Below, piece by piece: positions 10,278-19,128 of a DNA stretch of 64,000 nucleotides. The notes below the pieces were generated by a model, which saw only the letters and a program-made list of their open reading frames with translations, was not told the origin of the DNA and did not search any database. The position numbers were made by a program, and so were the translations under genes. Position 1 is the stretch's first letter. Each line of letters starts with the position of its first letter. Source of the DNA: Nocardia concava NBRC 100430 (GTDB taxonomy: Bacteria > Actinomycetota > Actinomycetes > Mycobacteriales > Mycobacteriaceae); assembly GCF_000308815.1 (NCBI RefSeq), contig NZ_BAFX01000086.1, forward strand, positions 1-64,000, written 5' to 3'.

Positions 10278-11642
10278 CTATTTACCGCGGACGATCCGGC
10301 GGAGTTTGGTGACGCGGGGTCCGACTTCCCGTTCGTAGCCGTGGTCGGTGGGGACGTAGTAGTCGGTGCCGACCAGCTGGTCCGGCGGATATTGCTGGGC
10401 GAGAACGCCATCCGGGTGATCGTGCGGGTACTTGTAGCCCTGCGCGTTCCCCAGGGCCGCCGCTCCCGCGTAGTGCCCGTCACGTAGGTGAGCGGGGACC
10501 GCGCCCGCCTTGCCGGCGCGGATGTCGGCCATCGCGGCCCCGAGGCTCTTGGGCACCGAGCCCGACTTCGGGGCGGTGGCGATGTGGATGGTGGCCTGGG
10601 TCAGGGCCAGTTGCGCCTCGGGCATGCCGACCAGCTGGACTACCTGGGCGGCGGCGACGGCGGTCTGCAGGGCGGTGGGGTCGGCCATGCCGACCTCCTC
10701 GCTGGCCTGAATCATCAAGCGGCGGGCAATGAATCGCGGATCCTCGCCGGCGCTGATCATGCGGGCCAGATAGTGCAGCGCCGCATCGACATCGGAGCCG
10801 CGCAGGGATTTGATGAAGGCGCTGATCACGTCGTAGTGCTGGTCACCGGCGCGGTCGTAGCGCACGGCGGCCTTGTCGACGCTGGCCTCGACCAGCTCGA
10901 CGCCGACGGTGCCGTCGAGCGAGGATTCTGCCGAGGCTTCGAGTGCGGTCAGCGAGCGCCGCGCGTCGCCGCCCGCGATGCGCACGATGTGATCGATCGC
11001 CTCATCGGTGACGGTGTACTCCCCCGCCAGCCCGCGCGGATCCTCGATGGCCCGCTCGAGCACCGTGCGAATGTCGTCCTCGGACAAGGACTGCAGCTGC
11101 AGCACCAGCGATCGCGACAGCAGCGGCGACACCACCGAGAACGACGGGTTCTCCGTGGTCGCCGCGACCAGCAGCACGATCCGGTTCTCGACCGCCGCCA
11201 GCAGCGCGTCCTGCTGGGTCTTCGAGAACCGGTGCACCTCATCGATGAACAGCACGGTCTGCTCGCCCGCGGTGAGCCGGCGGCGCGCCAGGTCGATGAC
11301 CGCGCGGACCTCCTTCACGCCCGCCGACAGGGCGGACAGCGCCTCGAATCGTCGCCCGGTGGCCGTCGAGAGCAGCGACGCGAGGGTGGTCTTGCCGGTT
11401 CCGGGCGGGCCGTACAAAAGCACCGACGCCGCACCGGACCCCTCGACCAACCGGCGTAGCGGTGAACCGGGCCCGAGCAGATGCTGCTGACCGACCACCT
11501 CATCGAGGGTGCGCGGACGCATCCGGACGGCCAAGGGCGCGAACCGGTCGTCCCCGCTCGGAATGCGCGCGGCCGCCCGGTCGTAGTCGTCGACTACGGT
11601 CTGCGCGCCCGGCGCGTCGAAGAGCCCATCACTCACGTGCAC
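10278..11642 (-). CDS. rarA: Replication-associated recombination protein A (AAA+ ATPase)
   Basis: A RarA/MgsA homologue, a clamp-loader-like AAA+ ATPase acting at stalled forks. The protein has 454 residues. The N-terminal RPRTLDEVVGQQHLLG precedes Walker A GPPGTGKT (78-85), Walker B LFIDEVH (about 132-138) and the sensor segment AATTENPSF, then the C-terminal tetramerisation domain beginning KSLRGSDVDAALHYLARM. Starts GTG 11642 and GTG 11636 (VSDGLF) are both plausible. Orthologous to M. tuberculosis Rv2559c, with the same neighbour, the Rv2560-like membrane gene, two genes away. Confidence 0.95.
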   Translation of the reverse strand: MHVSDGLFDAPGAQTVVDDYDRAAARIPSGDDRFAPLAVRMRPRTLDEVVGQQHLLGPGSPLRRLVEGSGAASVLLYGPPGTGKTTLASLLSTATGRRFEALSALSAGVKEVRAVIDLARRRLTAGEQTVLFIDEVHRFSKTQQDALLAAVENRIVLLVAATTENPSFSVVSPLLSRSLVLQLQSLSEDDIRTVLERAIEDPRGLAGEYTVTDEAIDHIVRIAGGDARRSLTALEASAESSLDGTVGVELVEASVDKAAVRYDRAGDQHYDVISAFIKSLRGSDVDAALHYLARMISAGEDPRFIARRLMIQASEEVGMADPTALQTAVAAAQVVQLVGMPEAQLALTQATIHIATAPKSGSVPKSLGAAMADIRAGKAGAVPAHLRDGHYAGAAALGNAQGYKYPHDHPDGVLAQQYPPDQLVGTDYYVPTDHGYEREVGPRVTKLRRIVRGK

Positions 11643-11706
11643 GACCCTACTCAGCGGCTCCGACAGAACCCGAACACCTCGACATCACTCCCGCGGAACG
11701 CGGCAC

Positions 11707-11788
11707 GGGCCGGAATCTCACCCTCGGATTCCGGCCCGCACCTCGCGGAGGATCACTCCTCCCATTGATTCCGGAGGACTACTCCTCC
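11707..11788 (-). terminator. Hairpin series downstream of the phosphotransferase gene
   Basis: Three inverted repeats in a row. An 11-bp perfect stem is formed by 11707-11717 and 11727-11737 (9-base loop). Two near-identical small hairpins of the form ggagga-N4-tcctcc lie at 11747-11762 and 11773-11788; the second overlaps the stop codon of the phosphotransferase gene. No U-run follows. A termination or mRNA-protection role is inferred. Confidence 0.55.
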
Positions 11789-12948
11789 CAGTGCTCTTCC
11801 AACGTGGCCGAGACGTGCTCGGCGAAATCGCCGAGGGTGTCGTCGCCGGTGCAGCGGGCGTCCTCGGCGAGGGCGGCCCAGCGGTTGATCAGCGCGGCCG
11901 ACCGCGGAATCGACAGCCCGTGCTCGCGGGCCGCGGCGATGCGCGCGTGATCGGCCGGCAGGAACCAGTAGGTCGACAGCCACACCCAGATCAGCCGGGC
12001 CTCGAGAATGCGCTCCGCGAGCACATCGTCATCGGCGAGAGCGGGCCACACCGCGACCACCTCGGACCGCCACGCCTCCACCATCTGCCGGGCGCGTTCG
12101 CGCGACAGCTCGAAATCGCACAGGCAGCCCGGGAACGAGACCAGGGCGTAAGCGATATCGAGGGCGGCGTCGCGGAAGCCGCCCCACTCGTAGTCGAGGA
12201 ACCGCGCGCCCTCCTCATTGAGGATGACATTGTCGGGGCACAGGTCCGAGGGGCTGAAGGCGCGGTAGCGTCCGGCCGAGAACAGCCGGTTGCCGCGCAC
12301 GATGCGCTCGGCGATCTCGCCGGGCACCTCGATGCCCAGCTCGCGCTGCAGCATGATCGGCACCTCGGCGACCGCGGTTTCGGCCTGCTGCGCGATCCCG
12401 TCCACCCGGTGCACCACATCCACGCGGCGCAGCAGCGCGACGAAGTCGGCCTCGCGGCCCACGGTCGCGGCGTGCATGCGCCCCAGTGCCTGCGCGAAAG
12501 CCATGAGCGCATTGCGCCCGGCCGGTTCCAGGCGGGACTGCAGGACCGCGGTGAGCGAGGTGTTCTCGCCGAGGTCGCTGAGAATGAGCAGCCGCTCGGG
12601 CAGGCTGTAGCCGAGTAGGTAGGCGCCGGGCCGATGGTCACGGCCGAGGGCGGTGGTGAATTGGTAGGACACCGCCTCGCGCAGGAATGCGGAATCGATG
12701 CTGGCGACACCGGGGGCCATGCCACCGGTGCGTCGCTGATTCGCTGGGCCCGCAACCTGCTTCACTATGAGGGTGCGCGGTAGTGAAAAGGCGTTCTCCG
12801 CAACACGGACGCGGAGCACGGTTGTTCTACCACTGCCGCTGAGTTCCATAGGATCGCTCAGCTTTACCGGAGCACCCATTCGCTTTGTGAGCAACTGTTG
12901 TGCCGCGGACACGACTTCGGCGGCGCGTTCGGCCAATAGTGCGGTCAT
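11779..12948 (-). CDS. Phosphotransferase (aminoglycoside phosphotransferase / choline kinase fold)
   Basis: A protein-kinase-like small-molecule kinase of about 389 residues. The nucleotide site segment TLIVKQV and the catalytic loop PSDLCPDNVILNEEGARFLDYEW can be seen. In the usual Brenner motif HGDxxxxN the first two residues are His-Gly; here they are Pro-Ser, while the catalytic Asp, the Asn and the metal-binding Asp (DYEW) are kept. Activity is therefore likely but the substrate is unknown. The open frame extends to GTG 13095, but the extra 49 codons cover a candidate promoter for the divergent gene and read unlike a folded N-terminus, so ATG 12948 is chosen with moderate confidence. 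Three hairpins follow the gene. Confidence 0.75.
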   Translation of the reverse strand: MTALLAERAAEVVSAAQQLLTKRMGAPVKLSDPMELSGSGRTTVLRVRVAENAFSLPRTLIVKQVAGPANQRRTGGMAPGVASIDSAFLREAVSYQFTTALGRDHRPGAYLLGYSLPERLLILSDLGENTSLTAVLQSRLEPAGRNALMAFAQALGRMHAATVGREADFVALLRRVDVVHRVDGIAQQAETAVAEVPIMLQRELGIEVPGEIAERIVRGNRLFSAGRYRAFSPSDLCPDNVILNEEGARFLDYEWGGFRDAALDIAYALVSFPGCLCDFELSRERARQMVEAWRSEVVAVWPALADDDVLAERILEARLIWVWLSTYWFLPADHARIAAAREHGLSIPRSAALINRWAALAEDARCTGDDTLGDFAEHVSATLEEHWEE

Positions 12949-13050
12949 CGGAACCCAAAGTACTCCCGTCAGGTCACTTTCAGCGAGCGGTTGCGCAACC
13001 TTTCGCGCGTCGGACGGCGTGTCTTTGTGAAGGGTTTGCCCACGCGGCGC

Positions 13051-13086
13051 TGGTTGCTTGACACAACCAGGACCGTCTAGTTGTCT
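13051..13086 (+). promoter_or_regulatory. Candidate sigma-70 promoter with overlapping inverted repeat
   Basis: TTGACA at 13058-13063 is followed after 17 bases by TTGTCT at 13081-13086. The -35 box is embedded in the inverted repeat TGGTTG (13051-13056) / CAACCA (13064-13069), which could be an operator. It points at the membrane protein gene starting at 13144. The -10 match is weak. Confidence 0.4.
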
Positions 13087-13143
13087 CATGGTCACTTGCT
13101 GTGCGCCACACCGTAAACCGGGAAATGTGAAAGGCTTGCGACC

Positions 13144-14205
13144 ATGACTGGCACGCCGCCCTCAGCACCGTACGACCCCTCCGGCGACCGCCCGGTCGCA
13201 GGGGGTGGCGAACAGCATCCACCGCATACGGGACAGCACCAAAACCCCGAGCCCGCACCGACTTCCGGCACACCCGAGCCGGGGCCGATACACGGCCGTC
13301 ACCAAATGCCCGGTTTGGCCGGATATCCGCAGTTCGACGGACCCGGCGCGGCGCAGTACGGCAGCGAGCCGGTGGAACCCCCGCCGCCACTGAACCCGCA
13401 GTCGGGCGCGGCGCAGCCATCTCCCGGCTACGGCCACAACGTGCCGCCGCAGCAGCAGCAACCCGGAATGATGCCGCCGGGCAATCCGCCTCCGCCGGGC
13501 GGATTCCCGCCCGGCGCGATGCCGCCGCCCTCGGGTCCGCCGCCGGTCGAACCGGGCGGACAGCAGCCGATCATGCCCCCGCGCGAGCGGCTCGATGTCG
13601 GCGCGGCGCTGACCTACGGCTGGGATCGCTTCCGGCTCAATCCCGTTCCCTGGGTGGGCATGGTGCTGATCGGCCTGATCGCCTGGTTGGTGGTCACGCT
13701 GCTGGTGAATATCGTTGAGGTGCGGTCACTCTCGGCGGTGATTCTGCTGTTCGCGGTGGCTTCGCTGGTGGTGTGGCTGCTGCAGGCGGCCATGATCCGC
13801 GGCGCGCTCTACGAAACCGACGGCACACCACCGGATTTCCCGGCGTTCTTCGGTTTCGTGAATGCGGGCAATGTGCTCATCACCGCGCTCATCGTGTTCG
13901 CGCTGTCCTTCGTGGCCGCGATCGCGTGCGTGTTTCCGGCGGTGATCGTCGGTGTGCTGTGCATGTTCGCGTTGCATTTCGTGATCGATCAGGACATGAA
14001 TCCGGTCGCCGCGATCCAGGCGAGCGTCCGGTTGGTGATCGCCAACGCACTGCACGTCACGCTGCTGGCGCTCGCGGTGCTGCTCATCACCGCGATCGGC
14101 GCGCTGTTCTGCGGACTGGGTCTGCTGGTGGCCGGACCGGTGACGGCCATCGCCACCACCTACGCATACCGCACGCTGACCGGACGCTTGGTCGTTCCCG
14201 TCTGA
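13144..14205 (+). CDS. Pro/Gly-rich membrane protein (Rv2560-like)
   Basis: A 353-residue protein in two parts. Residues 1-150 are Pro/Gly/Gln-rich and presumably disordered in the cytoplasm. Residues about 165-345 hold several long hydrophobic segments (for example WVGMVLIGLIAWLVVTLLV, SAVILLFAVASLVVWLLQA, VLITALIVFALSFVAAIA, VTLLALAVLLITAIGALFCGL). Length, architecture and position beside rarA match the M. tuberculosis proline- and glycine-rich transmembrane protein Rv2560. No function is known. It is convergent with aspS across a strong terminator. Confidence 0.85.
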   Translation: MTGTPPSAPYDPSGDRPVAGGGEQHPPHTGQHQNPEPAPTSGTPEPGPIHGRHQMPGLAGYPQFDGPGAAQYGSEPVEPPPPLNPQSGAAQPSPGYGHNVPPQQQQPGMMPPGNPPPPGGFPPGAMPPPSGPPPVEPGGQQPIMPPRERLDVGAALTYGWDRFRLNPVPWVGMVLIGLIAWLVVTLLVNIVEVRSLSAVILLFAVASLVVWLLQAAMIRGALYETDGTPPDFPAFFGFVNAGNVLITALIVFALSFVAAIACVFPAVIVGVLCMFALHFVIDQDMNPVAAIQASVRLVIANALHVTLLALAVLLITAIGALFCGLGLLVAGPVTAIATTYAYRTLTGRLVVPV

Positions 14206-14221
14206 ACGACCCGATAGACGA

Positions 14222-14256
14222 CAGTGCCCCCGGTCTCCACGAGACCGGGGGCACTG
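14222..14256. terminator. Bidirectional hairpin terminator
   Basis: A perfect 15-bp GC-rich stem (14222-14236 with 14242-14256) has a 5-base loop and is followed by ctcattt. It lies between the convergent membrane protein gene and aspS. Confidence 0.85.
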
Positions 14257-14275
14257 CTCATTTCGGGCGTATGCC

Positions 14276-16069
14276 CTACTTGGCGTCTTCCTTGACCGGG
14301 TTACCGTTCGCGTCGAGCTTCGCGTTCAGGCCCGCCTCGGCGCGCTGCTGCAGCGTGATCGGGGTCGGCGCGTCGGTCAGCGGGTCGACGCCGCCACCCG
14401 ACTTCGGGAAGGCGATGACCTCGCGGATCGAGTCCACCCCGGCCAGCAGCGCGGTGATCCGGTCCCAGCCGAAGGCGATGCCGCCCATGGGCGGGGCGCC
14501 GAAGGAGAAGGCGTCGAGCAGGAAGCCGAACTTGTCCTGGGCCTCCTCCTCGCCGATCCCCATCACCTTGAACACCCGCTCCTGCACGTCGCGGCGGTGG
14601 ATACGGATCGAGCCGCCGCCGATCTCGTTGCCGTTGCAGACGATGTCGTAGGCGTAGGCCAGCGCCGCACCGGGATCGGTGTCGAAGGTGGCCAGGTGCT
14701 CGGGCTTGGGCGAGGTGAACGCGTGGTGCACCGCGGTCCAGGCCGAATGGCCCAGCGCCACATCGCCGCTCGCGGTGGCGTCGGCGGCGGGCTCGAACAT
14801 CGGGGCGTCCACGATCCACACGAACGCCCAGGCGTTCTCGTCGATGAGACCGCACTTGCGGGCGATCTCGCCGCGGGCCGCGCCCAGCAGCGCCCGGCTG
14901 GACTTCTGGTCGCCGGCGGCGAAGAAGACGCAGTCGCCCGGGTTCGCGCCGACCTGCTTGGCCAGGCCCTCGCGCTCGGCCTCGGTCAGGTTCTTGGCGA
15001 CCGGGCCGCCGAGGGTGCCGTCCTCCTGGAAGGTGATGTAGGCCAGGCCCTTCGCGCCGCGCTGCTTGGCCCACTCCTGCCAGGCGTCGAACTGGCGACG
15101 CGGCTGCGAGGCGCCGCCCGGCATGACGACCGCGCCGACGTAGGGAGCCTGGAAGACACGGAACTCCGTGTCCTTGAAGTACTCCATCATCTCGGTGATC
15201 TCGACCTCGAAGCGCAGGTCGGGCTTGTCCGAGCCGTAGCGGCGCATGGCCTCGGCGTAGGTCATGTGCGGGATGGGGGTCGGGATCTCGTAGCCGACCA
15301 GCTTCCACAGCGCGGCGAGGATGTCCTCGGCCAGCAGGATGACGTCTTCCTGCTCGACGAAGCTCATCTCGATGTCGAGCTGGGTGAACTCGGGCTGGCG
15401 GTCGGCGCGGAAGTCCTCGTCGCGGTAGCAGCGCGCGATCTGGTAGTAGCGCTCGATGCCGCCGACCATGAGCAGCTGCTTGAACAGCTGCGGCGACTGC
15501 GGCAGGGCGTAGAACTTACCGGGCTGCAGGCGGGCCGGAACCAGGAAGTCGCGCGCGCCTTCCGGAGTCGACCGCGTCATGGTGGGGGTCTCGACCTCGA
15601 CGAAGGCGTGCTTGGCGAGCACGTCGCGGGCGGCGGCGTTGACCTTGGAGCGCAGGCGGATCGCGTGGGCCGGGCCCTCGCGGCGCAGGTCCAGGTAGCG
15701 GTACTTGAGGCGGGCTTCCTCGCCGGGCTCGTCGTCGAGCTGGAAGGGCAGCGGCGCGGCCTCGTTGAGCACCTCGAGTTCGGTCACATTGACCTCGATG
15801 GCGCCCGTCGGCAGATTCGGGTTCTCGCTACCGGCCGGTCGGTTCTCGACCACTCCGGTGACCTTCACGACGAACTCGTTGCGCAGCTTGTGGGCTGCCT
15901 CCGCGGGCACGCCTTCACGGAAGACGGCCTGGGCAACACCCGACGCATCGCGCAGATCGATGAAGATCACGCCACCGTGGTCTCGCCGCCGGGCCACCCA
16001 TCCGGTGAGGGTGACGGTCTGACCGGCGTGCTCGCTTCGCAGCGAACCAGCCAAGTGGGTGCGCAGCAC
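14276..16069 (-). CDS. aspS: Aspartyl-tRNA synthetase
   Basis: A class IIb synthetase of 597 residues. It has the N-terminal OB fold (TLTGWVARRRDHGGVIFIDLRD), motif 2 around YRDEDFRADRQPEFTQLDIE, a bacterial insertion domain, and motif 3 GGIAFGWDRI. GTG 16069 is chosen because aaggaa lies about six bases upstream and the product then begins VLRTHLAG, as in mycobacterial homologues; the open frame starts 19 codons earlier. Mycobacterial AspRS is non-discriminating and also forms Asp-tRNA-Asn for GatCAB; the same is likely here but not shown by the sequence. Confidence 0.96.
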   Translation of the reverse strand: MLRTHLAGSLRSEHAGQTVTLTGWVARRRDHGGVIFIDLRDASGVAQAVFREGVPAEAAHKLRNEFVVKVTGVVENRPAGSENPNLPTGAIEVNVTELEVLNEAAPLPFQLDDEPGEEARLKYRYLDLRREGPAHAIRLRSKVNAAARDVLAKHAFVEVETPTMTRSTPEGARDFLVPARLQPGKFYALPQSPQLFKQLLMVGGIERYYQIARCYRDEDFRADRQPEFTQLDIEMSFVEQEDVILLAEDILAALWKLVGYEIPTPIPHMTYAEAMRRYGSDKPDLRFEVEITEMMEYFKDTEFRVFQAPYVGAVVMPGGASQPRRQFDAWQEWAKQRGAKGLAYITFQEDGTLGGPVAKNLTEAEREGLAKQVGANPGDCVFFAAGDQKSSRALLGAARGEIARKCGLIDENAWAFVWIVDAPMFEPAADATASGDVALGHSAWTAVHHAFTSPKPEHLATFDTDPGAALAYAYDIVCNGNEIGGGSIRIHRRDVQERVFKVMGIGEEEAQDKFGFLLDAFSFGAPPMGGIAFGWDRITALLAGVDSIREVIAFPKSGGGVDPLTDAPTPITLQQRAEAGLNAKLDANGNPVKEDAK

Positions 16070-16189
16070 GGGATTCCTTTCGACGGACTCGTAGCACCAG
16101 TGAGATGTGACCGGGTGCAGACCCATCGTAGAGAGACACGTTCAGCGAGTGGAAACCGATATCGACTCGCCCGTGTCAGAGTGATACCC

Positions 16190-17107
16190 ATGACCTTCAA
16201 CGAGGGCCTGCAAATCGACCCGAACCGGGCGAGCGGCGGCGGACCAGGTATGGGCGGCGGGTTGGTCCTCGGCGGTGGCGCGATCGGCATCATCGCCCTG
16301 ATCGCGAGCCTGCTGCTCGGCGGCGATCCCGGCAGCATCCTCGGCCAGTTCACCGGTGCGGACTCCAACTCCAAGTCCGGCACCGCGACCACCCCCGACC
16401 ACTGCAAGACGGGCGCGGACGCCAACAAGTACGTCGACTGCCGCGTCATCGCCACCGCGCAGAGCCTCGACAATGTGTGGACCACCGAGCTGCCCAAGCA
16501 GACCAACCGCAAGTACGTGGTGCCGAAGCTGGTCCTGTTCTCCGGCGCGGTGAGCACCGGCTGCGGCCGCGCCTCCTCCGCGGTCGGCCCCTTCTACTGC
16601 CCCGCCGACCAGACCGCCTACTTCGACACCAGCTTCTTCCAGGAACTGGTCGACCGCTTCGGCTCGTCCGGCGGCGCGCTCGCCCAGGAGTATGTGGTGG
16701 CCCACGAGTTCGGCCACCACATCCAGAACCTGCTCGGCGACATCAACCGCGCCCAGCGCGACCCCCAGGGCCCCACCTCCGGCGCGGTCCGCACCGAACT
16801 CCAGGCCGACTGCTACGCCGGCGTCTGGGCCTACTACGCCGACAAACTCCCCGCCCCCGGCTCCAACACCCCGTTCCTGAAGCCGTTGACCGACAACGAC
16901 ATCCGCGACGCGCTCTCCGCCGCCTCCGCCGTCGGCGACGACCGCATCCAAAAGGCCTCCACCGGCCGCGTCAACCCCGAAGCCTGGACCCACGGCTCCT
17001 CGGAGGAACGCCAGAAGTGGTTCCTCACCGGCTACAAAACCGGCCAGGTAAAGGCCTGCGACACCTTCTCCGCCAAGGATCTGGGCAACCCACCCGCCCT
17101 CCGCTGA
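16190..17107 (+). CDS. Neutral zinc metallopeptidase family protein (YpfJ-like)
   Basis: A 305-residue membrane-anchored putative zinc protease. A short N-terminus is followed by one hydrophobic segment (about 23-44) and an extracytoplasmic domain. It carries the gluzincin motif HEFGHH (about 171-176) with the third ligand candidate Glu in ELQADCYAGVWAY (about 203). Four or more cysteines outside the membrane may form disulphides. The N-terminal RASGGGPGMGGG and overall layout match the YpfJ/neutral zinc metallopeptidase family. The substrate is unknown. It is divergent from aspS and followed by a hairpin terminator. Confidence 0.9.
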   Translation: MTFNEGLQIDPNRASGGGPGMGGGLVLGGGAIGIIALIASLLLGGDPGSILGQFTGADSNSKSGTATTPDHCKTGADANKYVDCRVIATAQSLDNVWTTELPKQTNRKYVVPKLVLFSGAVSTGCGRASSAVGPFYCPADQTAYFDTSFFQELVDRFGSSGGALAQEYVVAHEFGHHIQNLLGDINRAQRDPQGPTSGAVRTELQADCYAGVWAYYADKLPAPGSNTPFLKPLTDNDIRDALSAASAVGDDRIQKASTGRVNPEAWTHGSSEERQKWFLTGYKTGQVKACDTFSAKDLGNPPALR

Positions 17108-17130
17108 CCCAGCCCTCCCCCAGCACCCCG

Positions 17131-17163
17131 CGAGGTCCCCGGCCCTATGGCCCGGGGACCTCG
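17131..17163 (+). terminator. Hairpin terminator after the metallopeptidase gene
   Basis: Cgaggtccccgg (17131-17142) pairs with ccggggacctcg (17152-17163) in a 12-bp stem, followed by gcattt, 24 bases after the stop codon. Confidence 0.75.
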
Positions 17164-17388
17164 GCATTTCCGGCCCGCTCACCATGGCCGCTCACGCGCG
17201 CACACCGCCAAGCAACCCATGGACTTCCGCCGAGCGGCACATCAGCGCGGCCAATCCGGACGAATCCCCTCGATGGTGCGCCACTCAGCGCGTTGGGGTG
17301 GGCGGCGTGGCGGTTTCGGCGTGGCGAGGCTGGGCGGCAGAATCGGCGGCGGCGGGTGGGTGCCCGCAAGGGAATTCGGAGGGATGCG

Positions 17389-18021
17389 ATGCGGATGGCT
17401 TCGGCGACAGGACTTTTCGGAGGAAATGGACGTGATAGGAGGAGAGGCGGGCGGGCGGCCACCACGGCCAGGGCGGGGATGGGTGGTGGCTCAATGGGAT
17501 TCGCGGCGGCGGGGGCATGGCGGATGGCTGCGGCCGCAGCGTTGGCCACGGGGATGGTGATCGGAACTGACGGGGTCGCGGCCGCAGATCCCGGTGCGGG
17601 TGCGCCCACTCCGGCGCAGGCGCCCGCACCCGCGGTGGCGTTGTTCACGCTGACCGCGATGCCCGCGGGGTGGCAGACGCGGACGGATCTGCATCCCTCA
17701 TTGCTGGTTCAGGCGGACGGGCATGCGACCAAGCGGGCCGACAGTACCGCGCAGGCGGTGGAGGGGACGGTGCCCGCGGATGTGATCGGGGCGGCTGCGG
17801 CCGAGGTGAAGGCGCTCGCCGCCGTGGATATGGGGACGCCGGAGCAGGGTGACAAGGGCACTTCGATCATCGATTACATGCCGCAGTCACCGGATCAGGA
17901 CGTGCATCTGATCGTGTACGCGCCCGAGGTCAGTGACGGGCTCACCGATGAGCAGAAGGCGTCCCGCAAGCGCTTCGACGATGTCTTCCAGCGCATGCTG
18001 AACGCCTTCGTGCCGTCCTAG
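17389..18021 (+). CDS. Secreted protein of unknown function
   Basis: About 210 residues. GGAGGG five bases before ATG 17389 supports this start; internal ATGs that would begin closer to the signal sequence also exist. Residues about 36-66 form a hydrophobic signal segment (GFAAAGAWRMAAAAALATGMV) ending in an AxA-type site, VAAA-DPGAG. The mature part begins with an Ala/Pro-rich stretch and then a small compact domain (TLTAMPAGWQTRTDLHPSLL, DVHLIVYAPEV, RKRFDDVFQRMLNAF). I do not recognise the domain. The long Arg/Gly-rich N-region before the hydrophobic core is unusual for a Sec signal; no clear twin-Arg motif is present. Confidence 0.75.
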   Translation: MRMASATGLFGGNGRDRRRGGRAATTARAGMGGGSMGFAAAGAWRMAAAAALATGMVIGTDGVAAADPGAGAPTPAQAPAPAVALFTLTAMPAGWQTRTDLHPSLLVQADGHATKRADSTAQAVEGTVPADVIGAAAAEVKALAAVDMGTPEQGDKGTSIIDYMPQSPDQDVHLIVYAPEVSDGLTDEQKASRKRFDDVFQRMLNAFVPS

Positions 18022-18048
18022 CACCGAATCCGGCGTAGAACCGAAAAC

Positions 18049-19128
18049 TTATCCGACCGTCCAGGTTTCGCGGCCGGTGAGCAGGCTCTGGAGCGAATCC
18101 TGGCTCACCGGTTTGCGTTCGGCGGCGGTGTCGAGCTGGGCTCGGACGCCGTCGTCGTAGGTGGGGCGGGAGACGCTGCGGAAGATGCCGGTCACCACGT
18201 GGGTGAGGTCCTGGTCGGACAGGCGGGACAGGGCGTAGGCGTATTCGGGGTGGTCGGTGTAGGCGTCGTGGATGACGATATCGGATTCGGCGACCGTGTC
18301 GGCGCGGGCGACCCGCAGGCCGAAACCGTCACGGACCACGGCGAATTCGCGTTCCGCGCCGAACCGGATGGGCTGGCCGTGCTGCAGCCGGACCAGGTGC
18401 GATTCGGCGTTCTCGCGGCGCAGCGCGTCGAAGGACCCGTCGTTGAAGATCGGGCAGTCCTGCAGGATCTCCACGAACGAGGTCCCGCGGTGCTCGGCGG
18501 CGGCGCGCAGCACCTCGGTGAGCCCGGCGCGGTCGGAGTCCAAAGCCCGTGCGGCGAAGGTGGCTTCGGCACCCAGCGCCACCGACAGCGTGTTGAACGG
18601 GTGGTCGACCGAGCCCATCGGCGTGGACTTGGTGACCTTGCCGGTCTCCGAGGTCGGCGAGTACTGGCCCTTGGTGAGACCGTAGATCCGGTTGTTGAAC
18701 AACAGGATCGTCATGTTCACATTGCGGCGCAGCGCGTGGATGAGGTGGTTGCCGCCGATGGACAGCGCGTCACCGTCACCGGTCACCACCCACACCGACA
18801 GGTCCGGACGCGTCACCGCCATCCCGGTGGCGATGGCCGGGGCGCGCCCGTGGATCGAGTGAATCCCGTACGCCTCCAGGTAGTACGGGAACCGGCTCGA
18901 GCATCCGATACCGGAGACGAACATCAGGTTCTCGCGCTTCAAGCCCAGCTCGGCGAGGAATCCGCGCACGGTGGCGAGGATGACGTAGTCGCCACACCCC
19001 GGGCACCAGCGCACCTCCTGGTCGGAGGTGTAGTCCTTCGGCTTCTGCGGCCCGTCGGCGTGCGGCACGCCGGAGAGCCCGGTGAGCCCGAGATCGGTAC
19101 CCACCAGCGGGTTTTCGAGAATCGTCAT
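18049..19128 (-). CDS. korB: 2-oxoacid:ferredoxin oxidoreductase, beta subunit
   Basis: The TPP-binding subunit of a 2-oxoglutarate:ferredoxin oxidoreductase-type enzyme (KorAB of mycobacteria), which oxidatively decarboxylates a 2-oxoacid to acyl-CoA and passes electrons to ferredoxin. The protein has 359 residues. It shows the cluster ligand motif VRWCPGCGDYV (about 40-50), GIGCSSRFPYY, the TPP/Mg motif GDGDALSIGGNH and NNRIYGLTKGQYSPTS. Its start codon overlaps the korA stop (TAATG), so it is coupled to korA. M. tuberculosis has the same two-subunit arrangement. Confidence 0.95.
   Translation of the reverse strand: MTILENPLVGTDLGLTGLSGVPHADGPQKPKDYTSDQEVRWCPGCGDYVILATVRGFLAELGLKRENLMFVSGIGCSSRFPYYLEAYGIHSIHGRAPAIATGMAVTRPDLSVWVVTGDGDALSIGGNHLIHALRRNVNMTILLFNNRIYGLTKGQYSPTSETGKVTKSTPMGSVDHPFNTLSVALGAEATFAARALDSDRAGLTEVLRAAAEHRGTSFVEILQDCPIFNDGSFDALRRENAESHLVRLQHGQPIRFGAEREFAVVRDGFGLRVARADTVAESDIVIHDAYTDHPEYAYALSRLSDQDLTHVVTGIFRSVSRPTYDDGVRAQLDTAAERKPVSQDSLQSLLTGRETWTVG

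Noticed and set aside
11747..11788. Short CRISPR-like or transposon repeat (two ggagga-N4-tcctcc units)
   Set aside because: There are only two units, 26 bases apart, each a small hairpin at the 3' end of a gene. Terminator-type structures are the simpler reading.
14597..17107. 836-codon open frame on the plus strand that runs into the metallopeptidase gene
   Set aside because: Its first ~530 codons are antisense to aspS and read as repetitive Gly/Val/Leu/Arg sequence without domains; only the part from ATG 16190 is protein-like.
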